Part shown: piece by piece, positions 8,035-16,497 of the stretch
Position numbering within the stretch: position 1 is the stretch's first letter
Layout: each line of letters starts with the position of its first letter
Assembly: GCA_947594025.1 (NCBI GenBank)
Contig: CANQDZ010000008.1
Coordinates: forward strand, 1 to 47,697
DNA: 47,697 nt
Direction: 5' to 3'
From: Candidatus Gastranaerophilales bacterium
GTDB lineage: Bacteria; Cyanobacteriota; Vampirovibrionia; Gastranaerophilales; Gastranaerophilaceae
Notes under the pieces: model-generated
Seen by the model: only the letters and a program-made list of their open reading frames with translations
The model's database searches: none
Told to the model about the DNA's origin: nothing
Program-made: the position numbers and the translations under genes

Positions 8035-9159
8035 TCATTCCTCTCTTGTGTATATTCTGGGTAGTCTGACTTTCAGTCTGCATGTTAATTCATAATTTAT
8101 GGTGTTTAAAATTTGCGCCCACTCGTCAATAGAATAGAAATTCCCTTTCTCATCTTTTCCAAGCAGTGTAATAATATCGCCGATTTCAGCATCAACACCC
8201 GTTATGTCAAACATCATCTGGTCCATTGTGATGTTGCCTATTTGATTAACCTTGTGGTCGTTTAGCGAACCGCTTATTTTATTAGATAAGCTTCTTGCAA
8301 CACCATCCGCATATCCTATGGGTATTGTTGCAACTTTTACGGTTTTATTTGCTTTAAATGTATGTCCGTATGATACTCCTTCGCCTTCTTTAATTTCGTG
8401 GATATTTGTAATTCTTCCTTTAAGAGCTATTACTTGCTTTATGTCGTCAACTTTTCTGCCTTGTCCAAAAGGAGTAAGCCCGTATAAGACAATCCCGAGC
8501 CTTACCATGTTAAAATAACAGTCTTTATCAATAGTTGCGGGAGAATTTGCGCAATGAATAATTAAATTGCTTGAATTTATATTATTTATAATATTTTTAA
8601 AATTGCTTAATTGAGCTTCGTATATATCTTTATTTTCAACATCCGCAAAATGGGTAAAAACACCGTCAAGACTTACGTAATCTGCCCCTTGAACTTCCTT
8701 TATAAACTCTATTGCATTTTCGCATCTGACACCTATTCTGTTCATGCCCGTGTCTATTTTGATGTGAACATGAAGCTTTTTACCCGTTCTTTCATACAAA
8801 TCTTTTGCAACATAGAGGTGCTCTTTATTAAATATAGAAATTGCAATATTGTTTTTAATTGCGGTTTCAAAAGACCAAATGGGAACTGTTCCCAGAACAA
8901 GGACGGGAATATTTATTTTATTTTCACGAAGCTCAACCCCCTCATCAATGGAAGCCACACCAAACATATCAACTCCGCATGCAATAAGAGTCGGCGCACA
9001 CATAACGGAACCATGTCCGTATGCATCAGCCTTCACAACGGCAAGAGTTCTAACACCTTGAGGAAGAATGCTTTTAACTGTTTTTATATTATGTTCAAGG
9101 TGTTCCAGATTTATCTCAACCCAACCATCCCTGTGTTTATTTGAGCCCCTGTTTTGCAT
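8035..9159 (-). CDS. alr: Alanine racemase
   Basis: PLP enzyme that interconverts L- and D-alanine for peptidoglycan. The Schiff-base lysine is in VVKADAYGHGS, the second catalytic tyrosine in GEGVSYGHTF, and the PLP phosphate region is TIPIGYADGVAR. I chose ATG 9159 (MQNRGSNK), giving 374 residues. An upstream in-frame TTG at 9177 would add MFYPYV but has no ribosome binding site. A TATCCT hexamer at complement 9166-9171 lies exactly 6 bases before ATG 9159, matching the leaderless pattern seen elsewhere in the window; this hexamer match is weak. It is the first gene of the unit with gcvT-gcvH-gcvPA. Linking a cell-wall enzyme to glycine cleavage is unusual and may only reflect co-transcription. 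Confidence 0.95.
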   Translation of the reverse strand: MQNRGSNKHRDGWVEINLEHLEHNIKTVKSILPQGVRTLAVVKADAYGHGSVMCAPTLIACGVDMFGVASIDEGVELRENKINIPVLVLGTVPIWSFETAIKNNIAISIFNKEHLYVAKDLYERTGKKLHVHIKIDTGMNRIGVRCENAIEFIKEVQGADYVSLDGVFTHFADVENKDIYEAQLSNFKNIINNINSSNLIIHCANSPATIDKDCYFNMVRLGIVLYGLTPFGQGRKVDDIKQVIALKGRITNIHEIKEGEGVSYGHTFKANKTVKVATIPIGYADGVARSLSNKISGSLNDHKVNQIGNITMDQMMFDITGVDAEIGDIITLLGKDEKGNFYSIDEWAQILNTINYELTCRLKVRLPRIYTREE

Positions 9160-9221
9160 AACATAAGGATAGAACAAAAAGAGATAAAAATCCAGCTATA
9201 ATGGCAAATTTTTTATATTTT

Positions 9222-10229
9222 TTAAGAAAGTTTTTTTATAATCTCCTGCGTAAATTCGTCAGTTGTGGAATTTCCGCCTAAATCCTTGGTTTTTACTTTG
9301 CCTTCATCTAAAACTTTAAATAAGGCGTCTTCAATCTTTTGTGCGGTTTCAAATTCGCCTAAATGTTTAATCATCTCAATTGCGCATAAAAGAAGGGCTG
9401 TAGGATTTGCAAGATTTTTGCCTTTTATATCAGGTGCCGAGCCGTGAACAGGTTCAAAAACCGCTATTTCATGCCCGATATTTGCCCCCTGTGCCACACC
9501 AAGACCGCCTATAAGTCCTGCAGTTAAGTCGGAAACTATATCACCGTATAGGTTTGGCATAACTAAAACATCAAATTTTGAAGGATTTTGAACAAGCTGC
9601 ATGCATAAAGCGTCAACAAGAACTTCCTGATATTCAATTTTGCCTTCATATATTTTTGCAACTTCCCTTGCGCATTCTAAAAACAAGCCGTCTGTTAATT
9701 TACAAATATTTGCTTTAGTTACTGCCGTTACTTTTTTTCTTCCGTTCTTAAGAGCGTATTCAAACGCCCACTCAACAATTCTTGAAGATGCTTTTCTTGT
9801 AATAACCTTTATTCCATGAGCTTCATTATCATTAATTTTTTCTTCAATACCTGCGTAAAGGTCTTCCGTATTTTCCCTGACTACAACCAAATCGACATTT
9901 TCAAAAGGGGTTTTAATTCCTTTAATACTTTTACAAGGTCTTAAGTTTGCATACAAATCAAGGTCACGTCTCAATTGAACATTAACAGACCTAAATCCCT
10001 TACCGATAGGCGTTGTGACTGGAGCTTTAAGTGCAACTTTATTTTTTTTGATTGAATCTATTACCCTTTGAGGGAGAGGAATACCTTCTTTTTCCGCAAC
10101 ATCTGCGCCTGCGTGTTGAACGTCCCAGTTTATTTTAAGTCCGCTTGCTTCAATTATTTTAACAACGCTGTCTGAAATTTCAGGTCCTATTCCGTCCCCT
10201 TTTATTAAAGTTACATTATACAATTGCAA
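9222..10229 (-). CDS. NAD-dependent isocitrate dehydrogenase-like / isopropylmalate dehydrogenase family
   Basis: Beta-decarboxylating dehydrogenase of 335 residues. It reads LIKGDGIGPEIS, then SVNVQLRRDLDLYANLRPCK, ENTEDLYAGIE, and DVLVMPNLYGDIVSD. The C-terminus has EPVHGSAPDI and DLGGNSTTDEF. The SVN..LR segment and the NTEDLYAG block match the isocitrate dehydrogenase branch better than LeuB, which carries a different ALR context. So I favour isocitrate to 2-oxoglutarate, with homoisocitrate or 3-isopropylmalate as alternatives. The start is TTG inside the end of the upstream gene. TTG 10229 has GGAG only 3 bases upstream, while TTG 10223 has it at 9 bases and may be the true start. No ATG is available. 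It is coupled to the dehydratase small subunit. Confidence 0.9.
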   Translation of the reverse strand: MQLYNVTLIKGDGIGPEISDSVVKIIEASGLKINWDVQHAGADVAEKEGIPLPQRVIDSIKKNKVALKAPVTTPIGKGFRSVNVQLRRDLDLYANLRPCKSIKGIKTPFENVDLVVVRENTEDLYAGIEEKINDNEAHGIKVITRKASSRIVEWAFEYALKNGRKKVTAVTKANICKLTDGLFLECAREVAKIYEGKIEYQEVLVDALCMQLVQNPSKFDVLVMPNLYGDIVSDLTAGLIGGLGVAQGANIGHEIAVFEPVHGSAPDIKGKNLANPTALLLCAIEMIKHLGEFETAQKIEDALFKVLDEGKVKTKDLGGNSTTDEFTQEIIKKLS

Positions 10230-10719
10230 AATCTCCGTTTTTCTTTAAGTGTTCTATTAGTCCGCCGTCGTTTAAAAGTTTAATCATAACATCGGGCAAG
10301 GGAGTAATTTTTATTTCAAGATTTTTTGTAACATCTTTTAAAATGCCGTTTTTAACATCTAATTCCAAGGTATCGCCGTCATCAATATTATCCGTATCGC
10401 ATTCAATAAGAAGAAGCCCGATATTTATTGCATTTCTGTAAAAAATTCTTGCAAAACTTTTTGCAATAACCGCTCCGACTCCTGAAATTTTAATAATTTG
10501 AGGAGCATGCTCTCTGCTTGAACCAAGACCAAAATTATTTCCCGCAACAACAAAATCACCCTCTTTATGTCTTGATGCAAATGTCGGATCTGCATCTTCA
10601 AGTACATGTTTTGCAAACTCATTTAAATCTGACCTCAAGTGAAATAATCTGCCCGGTGCAATATGGTCCGTTGAAATATCATCACCAAATTTAAATGCAG
10701 TACCTTTTTTAATTTCCAT
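10216..10719 (-). CDS. HacB/LeuD-type dehydratase (aconitase-family) small subunit
   Basis: Swivel-domain small subunit of a two-subunit hydro-lyase. With a 4Fe-4S large subunit (absent from this window) it isomerises 3-isopropylmalate, homocitrate or citrate-type substrates. The 167-residue sequence has KFGDDISTDHIAPGR, the specificity loop RLFHLRSD, NFGLGSSREHAP and AKSFARIFYRNAINIGL. This is the short archaeal-like HacB/LeuD form and not the 200-residue enterobacterial LeuD. The loop reads HLRSD where many family members have YLRT. The start is ATG 10719, 6 bases after GGGAG; the open frame extends upstream to 10782 but that part overlaps the divergent promoter. Its 3' end overlaps the isocitrate-dehydrogenase-like gene. 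Confidence 0.9.
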   Translation of the reverse strand: MEIKKGTAFKFGDDISTDHIAPGRLFHLRSDLNEFAKHVLEDADPTFASRHKEGDFVVAGNNFGLGSSREHAPQIIKISGVGAVIAKSFARIFYRNAINIGLLLIECDTDNIDDGDTLELDVKNGILKDVTKNLEIKITPLPDVMIKLLNDGGLIEHLKKNGDFAIV

Positions 10720-10745
10720 AGTAACTCCCTTTTGTTTTTTTATAT

Positions 10746-10751
10746 TATAAT
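10746..10751 (+). promoter_or_regulatory. -10 box 6 bases before tyrA start (leaderless-type); symmetric, may also serve the divergent gene
   Basis: TATAAT at 10746-10751 is followed by 6 bases and the ATG at 10758. The transcript would start at or next to the A of ATG, and there is no ribosome binding site. The surrounding ATTATAAT sequence also contains -10-like hexamers on the opposite strand, upstream of the dehydratase small-subunit gene, so the 38-base gap may act as a bidirectional promoter. No good -35 box is visible. Confidence 0.6.
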
Positions 10752-10757
10752 TGAAAC

Positions 10758-11543
10758 ATGGCAAAAAAAGCAAAAATCGCAATTATTGGTCTTGGTTTAA
10801 TAGGCGGCTCCATTTTTAAATCATTAGATAAAAGAAAGTATGAAGTCATAGCCGTTTCAAAAAGCCAAAAGGGTAAAAATATTTATCAGAATTATGATAA
10901 ACTTAAAAACTTGGATTTGGTTTTTGTGTGCTCTAAAATGTCTGACACCCAAGGGATTTTGGATAATTTAAATGACATTCTTGATAAAAAAACAATAGTT
11001 TCGGATGTCTGCTCAATTAAAAAATGCATAAAAGATAAAGATTATAACTTTAATTTTATAATGTCACACCCCATGGCAGGAACCGAAAAAAGCGGTTACA
11101 AAGCTTCTTTTAAAGGTTTATTTAAGGGTGCAAAATGGGTGGTTTCAAAAAATAATCCTCTCTTAAACAAAGTAATCAGGGAGCTTGGCGCAAAACCGAT
11201 ATTAATGGATAAAAATACGCATGACGCATCAGCCGCTATGGTTTCACATATGCCAAACATTCTTGCGGCAGCGTTATTTTATTCAATACAAAGTAATAAT
11301 TCCGCAAAACTTTTAGCTTCAAGCGGTTTTCGTGATATGACAAGACTTGTGCTTTCAGACAGCTATTTACTTTCCGATATGCTTGAATACAATGAGAAAA
11401 ATATAAATCTCTCCCTCAATGAACTTGAAAAATCCTTGAACAAGATTAAAAAATTGTCATATAATGAGAGAGTAAATCTTTTTAAAGAACTGTCATCAAA
11501 AAGAGAGAAGATGTACAAAAATGGAAAAAATCAAACAACTTAA
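10758..11543 (+). CDS. tyrA: Prephenate/arogenate dehydrogenase
   Basis: NAD(P)-dependent oxidative decarboxylation of prephenate or arogenate in tyrosine synthesis. The N-terminal Rossmann motif is IAIIGLGLIGGSIF. The substrate-site signature SHPMAGTEKSGY lies around residues 108-119, and AAMVSHMPNILAAAL and SSGFRDMTRL follow in the helical dimerisation domain. At 261 residues it is a minimal TyrA with no chorismate mutase or ACT domain, so feedback control by an ACT domain is not expected. The start ATG 10758 has no ribosome binding site but a TATAAT box exactly 6 bases upstream. The end overlaps the LptF/G-type permease by 23 bases. Confidence 0.93.
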   Translation: MAKKAKIAIIGLGLIGGSIFKSLDKRKYEVIAVSKSQKGKNIYQNYDKLKNLDLVFVCSKMSDTQGILDNLNDILDKKTIVSDVCSIKKCIKDKDYNFNFIMSHPMAGTEKSGYKASFKGLFKGAKWVVSKNNPLLNKVIRELGAKPILMDKNTHDASAAMVSHMPNILAAALFYSIQSNNSAKLLASSGFRDMTRLVLSDSYLLSDMLEYNEKNINLSLNELEKSLNKIKKLSYNERVNLFKELSSKREKMYKNGKNQTT

Positions 11544-12660
11544 GTCCAGAGTTGAATACGAAATTAAAAATGCGAAGATATTGGATAAATATATCTTTAT
11601 GCAGCTTCTTGAAGTTTTCTTGTTTGGCGTTGTTGTCTTTACCTCTTTAATTTTTGCATCTGAAACATTTACGGTTATTATAAGAAAAATTTCCGAGTAC
11701 GGTATCCCCTTAAATATTGCACTTATGATGATTGTTTTGAACCTGCCTCAAATATTTGTGCTCTCAATTCCTATTTCGACATTGTTTGCGGTTGTAATGA
11801 CAATAAATAAATTAAGCTTAAATTCTGAAATCACGGTTTTAAAAGCTTGCGGTATAGGTATTGACAGAATTGCAAAGCCGGTTTTTGCTTTTGCAATTTT
11901 AATGACTGTATTGAGTTTATTTATAAACAACTTTATTGTTCCTTCAACAAGCAAACAATCACAGCTTTTAACAATATATTCACTGCAGCAAAAACACATT
12001 CCGGAAGGAAAGAAAAACTATACTCTGCGCGATTCTCAAAGGATATTTTATGTGCAGGAGTGCATAGATAAAACCCTTCTGAACGTGACTGTTTTGGATT
12101 TATCAAATAAAGATACCATTCAGCTTATACAGGCAAAAAAGGGACAAACAGACGCAATTGGCTGGATTTTTAAAGATGCCGTTTTGTACACAATATCAAC
12201 CACGGGAAAATTGTTTAATACGGCTGTATCGGACGAATTTGTGGTCAATTTTGGGCTTGATAATATGAATTTTGAAAAACTCCTTAAGGGAGATGCAAGC
12301 CAGTATGACTATTTCAAACTTTTTAAATTCATAATGAAAAACAAAGGACAAGCGCATTTTCCGATTGAAATGGAAAGAAAATACAGAGTTGAACTCCACG
12401 ATAAAGTTGCACTTCCCATGACAACAATGGTGCTTGCACTTGTCGGAATTCCTCTTGCAATTACTCCCCCGAGAGTGAGATACAACAGGGGTTTCTTGTT
12501 TAGTATTTTAATTATATTTTTATTCTATGTAATAAGGGCATTTTGTATAAATTTAGGCGAAACAGGCACTCTTACTCCGCTTTTTGCCGCGTGGCTTCCC
12601 GTTATTATAATTTTTTCTATCGGATACATTTTATACAAGAGAAAAGCTTACAATATATAA
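11521..12660 (+). CDS. LptF/LptG-family permease (YjgP/YjgQ)
   Basis: Inner-membrane permease of the lipopolysaccharide export ABC transporter LptB2FG. The 379-residue layout is that of the family: three N-terminal membrane helices (about residues 30-140, with IPISTLFAVVMTINKLSLNS and the coupling-helix region EITVLKACGIG), a periplasmic beta-jellyroll (about 145-270), and three C-terminal helices with DKVALPMTTMVLALVGIPLA. It supports an outer membrane. I cannot decide between LptF and LptG; in some diderms a single gene serves both roles. It overlaps tyrA by 23 bases, with a purine-rich GAGAGAAG upstream as possible ribosome binding site. Confidence 0.92.
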   Translation: MEKIKQLKSRVEYEIKNAKILDKYIFMQLLEVFLFGVVVFTSLIFASETFTVIIRKISEYGIPLNIALMMIVLNLPQIFVLSIPISTLFAVVMTINKLSLNSEITVLKACGIGIDRIAKPVFAFAILMTVLSLFINNFIVPSTSKQSQLLTIYSLQQKHIPEGKKNYTLRDSQRIFYVQECIDKTLLNVTVLDLSNKDTIQLIQAKKGQTDAIGWIFKDAVLYTISTTGKLFNTAVSDEFVVNFGLDNMNFEKLLKGDASQYDYFKLFKFIMKNKGQAHFPIEMERKYRVELHDKVALPMTTMVLALVGIPLAITPPRVRYNRGFLFSILIIFLFYVIRAFCINLGETGTLTPLFAAWLPVIIIFSIGYILYKRKAYNI

Positions 12661-12706
12661 TCCTTAATAAAAAATTAAGTTTATAATGATTTTTCCTTTT
12701 TTGAAT

Positions 12707-12712
12707 TAAAAT
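12707..12712 (+). promoter_or_regulatory. -10 box 6 bases before the DnaJ start
   Basis: TAAAAT (five of six matches to TATAAT) ends 6 bases before ATG 12719. No ribosome binding site lies between. This is the same spacing as at tyrA, ruvC, der and the HtrA gene, consistent with a leaderless mRNA. No convincing -35 box. Confidence 0.5.
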
Positions 12713-12718
12713 AAGAAT

Positions 12719-13792
12719 ATGAAATATAAAGACTATTATGAAATATTAGGGGTTAGCAAGGACGCAAGTGAAAGCACCATTAAATCAGCATATAGAAAAC
12801 TTGCAAGAAAATATCACCCCGATGTGAATAAAGCGCCTGATGCAGCCAATAAATTTAAAGATATAAATGAAGCTTATGAAGTTTTATCGGATAAAAATAA
12901 ACGCGCCCGTTATGACCAACTGGGTTCTAATTGGCAGGCAGGCGCAGATTTTGACCCTAATGGAACTTACGGCGGGTTTGATTTTTCACAATTTACAAAA
13001 AATGGCGGGCAATATCAAACCTATGGTCAAAATTTTGGCGGATTTTCGGATTTCTTCAGCACAATCTTTGGCGACCTTATGGGAGGAGCAGCCCAAGGAG
13101 GCACCTCTTTTGGCGGATTTGAAAACCTGTACGGAAATATGGGAAATATGGGAAACACGGCAAGGGGCAAAAGAACAAGCACCAATTATTCTCAATCAGG
13201 CACAAGAAAAACCGAGGAAAACCTTGATATAGCGCAAGATTTAGTATTAACTTTGAACGATATAAAAACAAAGGATAAAGTATCCGTTTCCGTATCAACT
13301 CTTGAAAAATGCCAATATTGCAACGGCAAGCAAGGTTTTTGCTCACACTGCATGGGAACGGGAATTGTAAAAACCAATAAGAAGCTCACCGTTAAAATTC
13401 CAAAACCCGTTAAAAACGGTCAGAGAATAAGACTGAAAGGTGAGGGAAAAATTAATGAATACGGAGAAAAGGGCGACCTTTATTTAACAATAAAATTAAA
13501 AGACAGCTCTTTTGAAATAACCGGTTTTGATTTAAATAAAGAAATTGAAATAACCCCTCCTGAAGCAGTTATCGGCTGTAAAAAAGAGGTTCAATTACCT
13601 AATGAAAAAATAAATATCACAATTCCGCCCAAAACAAGTTCGGGAAAAATTTTAAGGTTAAAAAATCTCGGTCTTTCGAAAAGCGACGGAACCTTTGGAA
13701 ACTTGAATTTAAAAATTAAGATAGTAGTTCCAAAATCATTGACGGACAGAGAAACAGAGCTTTACAAAGAACTGCTTTCTTATCAAAAATAA
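12719..13792 (+). CDS. DnaJ-family co-chaperone with a reduced zinc-finger region
   Basis: J-domain co-chaperone that stimulates DnaK ATPase and delivers substrates. The J-domain occupies residues 4-70 with the HPD motif at 33-35. A Gly/Phe-rich linker runs over about 85-150 and is followed by a short cysteine cluster, then the two C-terminal substrate-binding domains ([19 protein letters not shown] onward). Canonical DnaJ carries four CxxCxGxG motifs (8 Cys). Here only two CxxC pairs are seen, C198/C201 and C208/C211, enough for one zinc ion. The protein is thus intermediate between DnaJ and CbpA, which has none. It ends 357 residues long with no grpE or dnaK nearby. Confidence 0.93.
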   Translation: MKYKDYYEILGVSKDASESTIKSAYRKLARKYHPDVNKAPDAANKFKDINEAYEVLSDKNKRARYDQLGSNWQAGADFDPNGTYGGFDFSQFTKNGGQYQTYGQNFGGFSDFFSTIFGDLMGGAAQGGTSFGGFENLYGNMGNMGNTARGKRTSTNYSQSGTRKTEENLDIAQDLVLTLNDIKTKDKVSVSVSTLEKCQYCNGKQGFCSHCMGTGIVKTNKKLTVKIPKPVKNGQRIRLKGEGKINEYGEKGDLYLTIKLKDSSFEITGFDLNKEIEITPPEAVIGCKKEVQLPNEKINITIPPKTSSGKILRLKNLGLSKSDGTFGNLNLKIKIVVPKSLTDRETELYKELLSYQK

Positions 13793-13810
13793 AAACTTTA
13801 CAAATAAAAT

Positions 13811-13837
13811 TTGCCAATTAAAAAAAATAAGTATAAT
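13811..13837 (+). promoter_or_regulatory. Promoter of the HExxH protein gene
   Basis: TTGCCA at 13811-13816 and TATAAT at 13832-13837 are separated by 15 bases. The expected transcription start, near 13844, leaves a leader of about 24 bases that contains GGCGGG at 13857-13861, a usable ribosome binding site before ATG 13868. The short spacer lowers confidence. Confidence 0.5.
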
Positions 13838-13867
13838 ATTATTATCAGAATAATTGGCGGGTTTATA

Positions 13868-14497
13868 ATGGAAAAGGAAAATTTTATTTTTAAGTTAGCG
13901 CTATGTCTTGCGCTTTTAGTAAGTACATCTTCCTGTTTTGGAATTACGGAAGATGATTTAAAAGGATATTCGGGTGTTACAAAAGACCGGAACATAATGC
14001 AGGCACTTGAAATTATGAAAGGGACAATCGGTGATTTTTCAAGAGAAGCAATTCTTGGAAATAATTTAACTAATCACCCCGTAAAAATAGAATTTAAAAA
14101 TCTTTCGGAAATGGGGGAAGCGTATGGAAATTTTGACGCTCTCGGCTGGAAAAAAAAGGGCAGACTTTACATCTATATAAATCCAAAACATCAAGATGCA
14201 CCCAAAGAAGCACTCGCCGCACTGCTTGCACACGAGGCGCTGCATCAGGATGAGTTTAATTCAATTAATGAAGAAACATACGCTTGGACTCTTGAAGCTG
14301 CTGTTTGGACACAGTTATGCGATGATAATTCTGAACTTGCAAATATTTCTCATCCTCTTGCAACACGCGAAAATTTGATTAAAAAGCTTTTTGAAAAAGG
14401 GGATTACACGGATACGTATATCAGAAAGTCCATTATTTCCAATCCCGGGTATCAAAATCTTCCTTCGCGCTCACCGGGCTTCGAAGATAATTTGTAA
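13868..14497 (+). CDS. Exported gluzincin-like putative zinc metalloprotease (HEALH motif)
   Basis: The 209-residue protein has an N-terminal hydrophobic signal (residues 7-20) ending at SSC (Cys23). This may be a lipoprotein site, but the residue three before the cysteine is Thr, so the lipobox is not canonical. The zinc motif HEALH is at residues 122-126. Two glutamates follow about 10 residues later (EE at 135-136, in EETYAW), which fits a third ligand of gluzincin type. No named family is recognised. An upstream TTG-initiated frame (13811) is rejected because it would start inside the promoter. A TATAAT box and GGCGGG support ATG 13868. Substrate unknown; envelope or secreted location is inferred. 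Confidence 0.8.
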   Translation: MEKENFIFKLALCLALLVSTSSCFGITEDDLKGYSGVTKDRNIMQALEIMKGTIGDFSREAILGNNLTNHPVKIEFKNLSEMGEAYGNFDALGWKKKGRLYIYINPKHQDAPKEALAALLAHEALHQDEFNSINEETYAWTLEAAVWTQLCDDNSELANISHPLATRENLIKKLFEKGDYTDTYIRKSIISNPGYQNLPSRSPGFEDNL

Positions 14498-14525
14498 AAG
14501 CCTTTATTTTTTTAAAACAATAAAG

Positions 14526-14531
14526 TACAAT
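14526..14531 (+). promoter_or_regulatory. -10 box 7 bases before the cyclase start
   Basis: TACAAT ends 7 bases before ATG 14539 and no ribosome binding site intervenes, consistent with a leaderless transcript. Confidence 0.45.
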
Positions 14532-14538
14532 AACTTAT

Positions 14539-16497
14539 ATGGAATCATCTAACAAAAATATTTCCTTTTGGTTATTGTTTGCATTTTTTATAGTGCTTGC
14601 GCTTGCAATTTTTTTAATGACATCAAATGTCTTTAGTTTAAAAACTGCAAGTTATGATTTTATGGTGAAAGTAAATTCCGACAAACAAAAACCTTCAAGC
14701 GATATTATGCTGGTTATAGTCGATGACAAATCATTAACGGAAATTGGCAGATGGCCTTGGAGCAGAGCTCGTTTTGATGAAATATTTGATTATTTGAATA
14801 ATTATACGGACTCGAAACTCATTGCATTTGATGCACTTATTGCCGCCAAAAATGTTGAAAATCCAAAAGATGACTCCGTGTTATTTGAAAATATAGGCAA
14901 ATATGACAAATTAACTGTGGGAGTTGCTTTCAGCGAAAAAGAATTTCCTTTTTCAAAAAGAGATATAACCAAATATAATCTTCTGCTTGACTCAAAAAAG
15001 GGTCTTACCATAAATGATGCAAGAACAAAGAAGCCAAACAGTATTTTTAACAGTTTTACACAATTTCCATACCAATATTTTGAAAATGCAAAAAATATGG
15101 GAGGCGTGAATATCATAAAAGATAGCGACGGCAAAGTAAGGCAGCTTCAACAAGTTATTGATTATAAGGGAATTTTATACCCTTCCATGGAGCTTATTTT
15201 GTACTCAAAGTACACCGGAATTAAAAATTTTACCCTTACAAATAAATATTTAACGGGCTCAAATAAATCTTACAGCCTTAAAATACCCATAACGAATATG
15301 AACGAAGGGATAAGCAACAATATATTTTTCTATTCCTCACCGGATAAGGTTTATTCTCACACCATAATTTCGGCGTCAGACATTTTAAAATCATATTATG
15401 CAATTAAAAAAGGTGAAGAACCGACGCTTGATAAAGAAATTTTTAAAGACAAGGTTGTGTTTGTGGGTGCAAATGCAAGTGCTCAATATGCAAAAGATGA
15501 AGTAAGGTCGCCTGTTTCGGATTTATTTTCGGGAACGGAGCTCCGAGCAACAAATTTCAACAATATGCTTAATAATCAATATTATGTTTCTACAAACAAT
15601 CTGTATGATTTTGTGATTGGAATAATGCTGTTTATTTTCATTTTTATGATTGTAAACGTTCTGCCTGTGCCTGTTGCTCTCATTTCTACATTTACGGTAA
15701 CCCTTCTTTATATGATTTTTTCCGGTTACATGTATAGCAAAAATATAGCGACAAATATGCTTTTACCGGTTATATTTGTTCCCATGGCACTTATTATGGG
15801 GTATGCTTATAAACTCATCCTTGAGGCTCAAAAGAATAAGCAAATTGAAAAAACGATGAGTAAGTATATCTCAAAAGACGTCATGGAAAATGTTATGCAA
15901 AATATAAACAGCGTCGGACTTGGGGGAAAAAGGTCAAATATATCCGTTCTTTTTGCTGATATAAGAGGTTTTACAACGATAAGCGAAGCACTGAGTGCGG
16001 AAGAAGTTTCTCTCATCTTAAATGAATATTTTTCTGCAATTGTCCCCATAATCGAAAAACACAGAGGGGTCTTAAATAAATTTGTGGGAGATGCCGTTTT
16101 GGCAATTTTTGGCGAGCCTATTCAAAATAAAGAACATGCGCTTGATGCAGTTAAATGCGGCTGGGATATGATAAATAAAGTAAAAGAACTTCAGGAAAAA
16201 TGGATTGAAGAGGGAAAACCAAAAATTGAAATAGGTATAGGCATTTCAACGGGTGAAGCGTTTGTCGGAAATATAGGCTCTGAAGACCGCTTCGAATATA
16301 CCGTGATTGGCGATACGGTAAACACTGCAAGCAGAATTGAAAACTTTAATAAGGTCTATAAAACCAAATTTTTAATAAGCCAGTCTACTTTTGATGCAGT
16401 TCAAAAACATGTGGATGTTCTTAAAATAAGAGATGTAGCCATAAGAGGCAAAGTAAAAAAAGTCAACCTGTACGAGGTTTTAAGGCTGATTAACTAA
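14539..16497 (+). CDS. CHASE2-domain class III adenylate cyclase, membrane bound
   Basis: Signal-sensing cyclase of 652 residues that would make cAMP. One N-terminal membrane helix (about 10-30) precedes an extracytoplasmic CHASE2 sensor (about 40-340; MLVIVDDKSLTEIGRWPWSR is typical). Three more helices (about 350-430) lead to the catalytic domain (about 475-650). The two metal aspartates are in LFADIRGF and KFVGDAVLAIFG. The purine-selecting residues read as the adenylate type: K in NKFVGD and D in TVIGDTVNTASR. The transition-state Asn and Arg are in VNTASRIE. The stop codon overlaps the recG start by one base. No cAMP receptor gene is nearby. CHASE2 cyclases are common in cyanobacteria. 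Confidence 0.93.
   Translation: MESSNKNISFWLLFAFFIVLALAIFLMTSNVFSLKTASYDFMVKVNSDKQKPSSDIMLVIVDDKSLTEIGRWPWSRARFDEIFDYLNNYTDSKLIAFDALIAAKNVENPKDDSVLFENIGKYDKLTVGVAFSEKEFPFSKRDITKYNLLLDSKKGLTINDARTKKPNSIFNSFTQFPYQYFENAKNMGGVNIIKDSDGKVRQLQQVIDYKGILYPSMELILYSKYTGIKNFTLTNKYLTGSNKSYSLKIPITNMNEGISNNIFFYSSPDKVYSHTIISASDILKSYYAIKKGEEPTLDKEIFKDKVVFVGANASAQYAKDEVRSPVSDLFSGTELRATNFNNMLNNQYYVSTNNLYDFVIGIMLFIFIFMIVNVLPVPVALISTFTVTLLYMIFSGYMYSKNIATNMLLPVIFVPMALIMGYAYKLILEAQKNKQIEKTMSKYISKDVMENVMQNINSVGLGGKRSNISVLFADIRGFTTISEALSAEEVSLILNEYFSAIVPIIEKHRGVLNKFVGDAVLAIFGEPIQNKEHALDAVKCGWDMINKVKELQEKWIEEGKPKIEIGIGISTGEAFVGNIGSEDRFEYTVIGDTVNTASRIENFNKVYKTKFLISQSTFDAVQKHVDVLKIRDVAIRGKVKKVNLYEVLRLIN

Noticed and set aside
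8611-9144. 177-codon frame on the plus strand inside alr
   Set aside because: Antisense to conserved alanine racemase motifs; the translation shows no domain.
5244-9177. Glycine riboswitch for the glycine cleavage genes
   Set aside because: No leader of sufficient length precedes gcvT, and the 44 bases upstream of alr hold no structured element.
10720-10782. Upstream extension of the dehydratase small subunit to ATG 10782
   Set aside because: It would run through the divergent promoter and past the tyrA start; ATG 10719 has GGGAG at the right distance.
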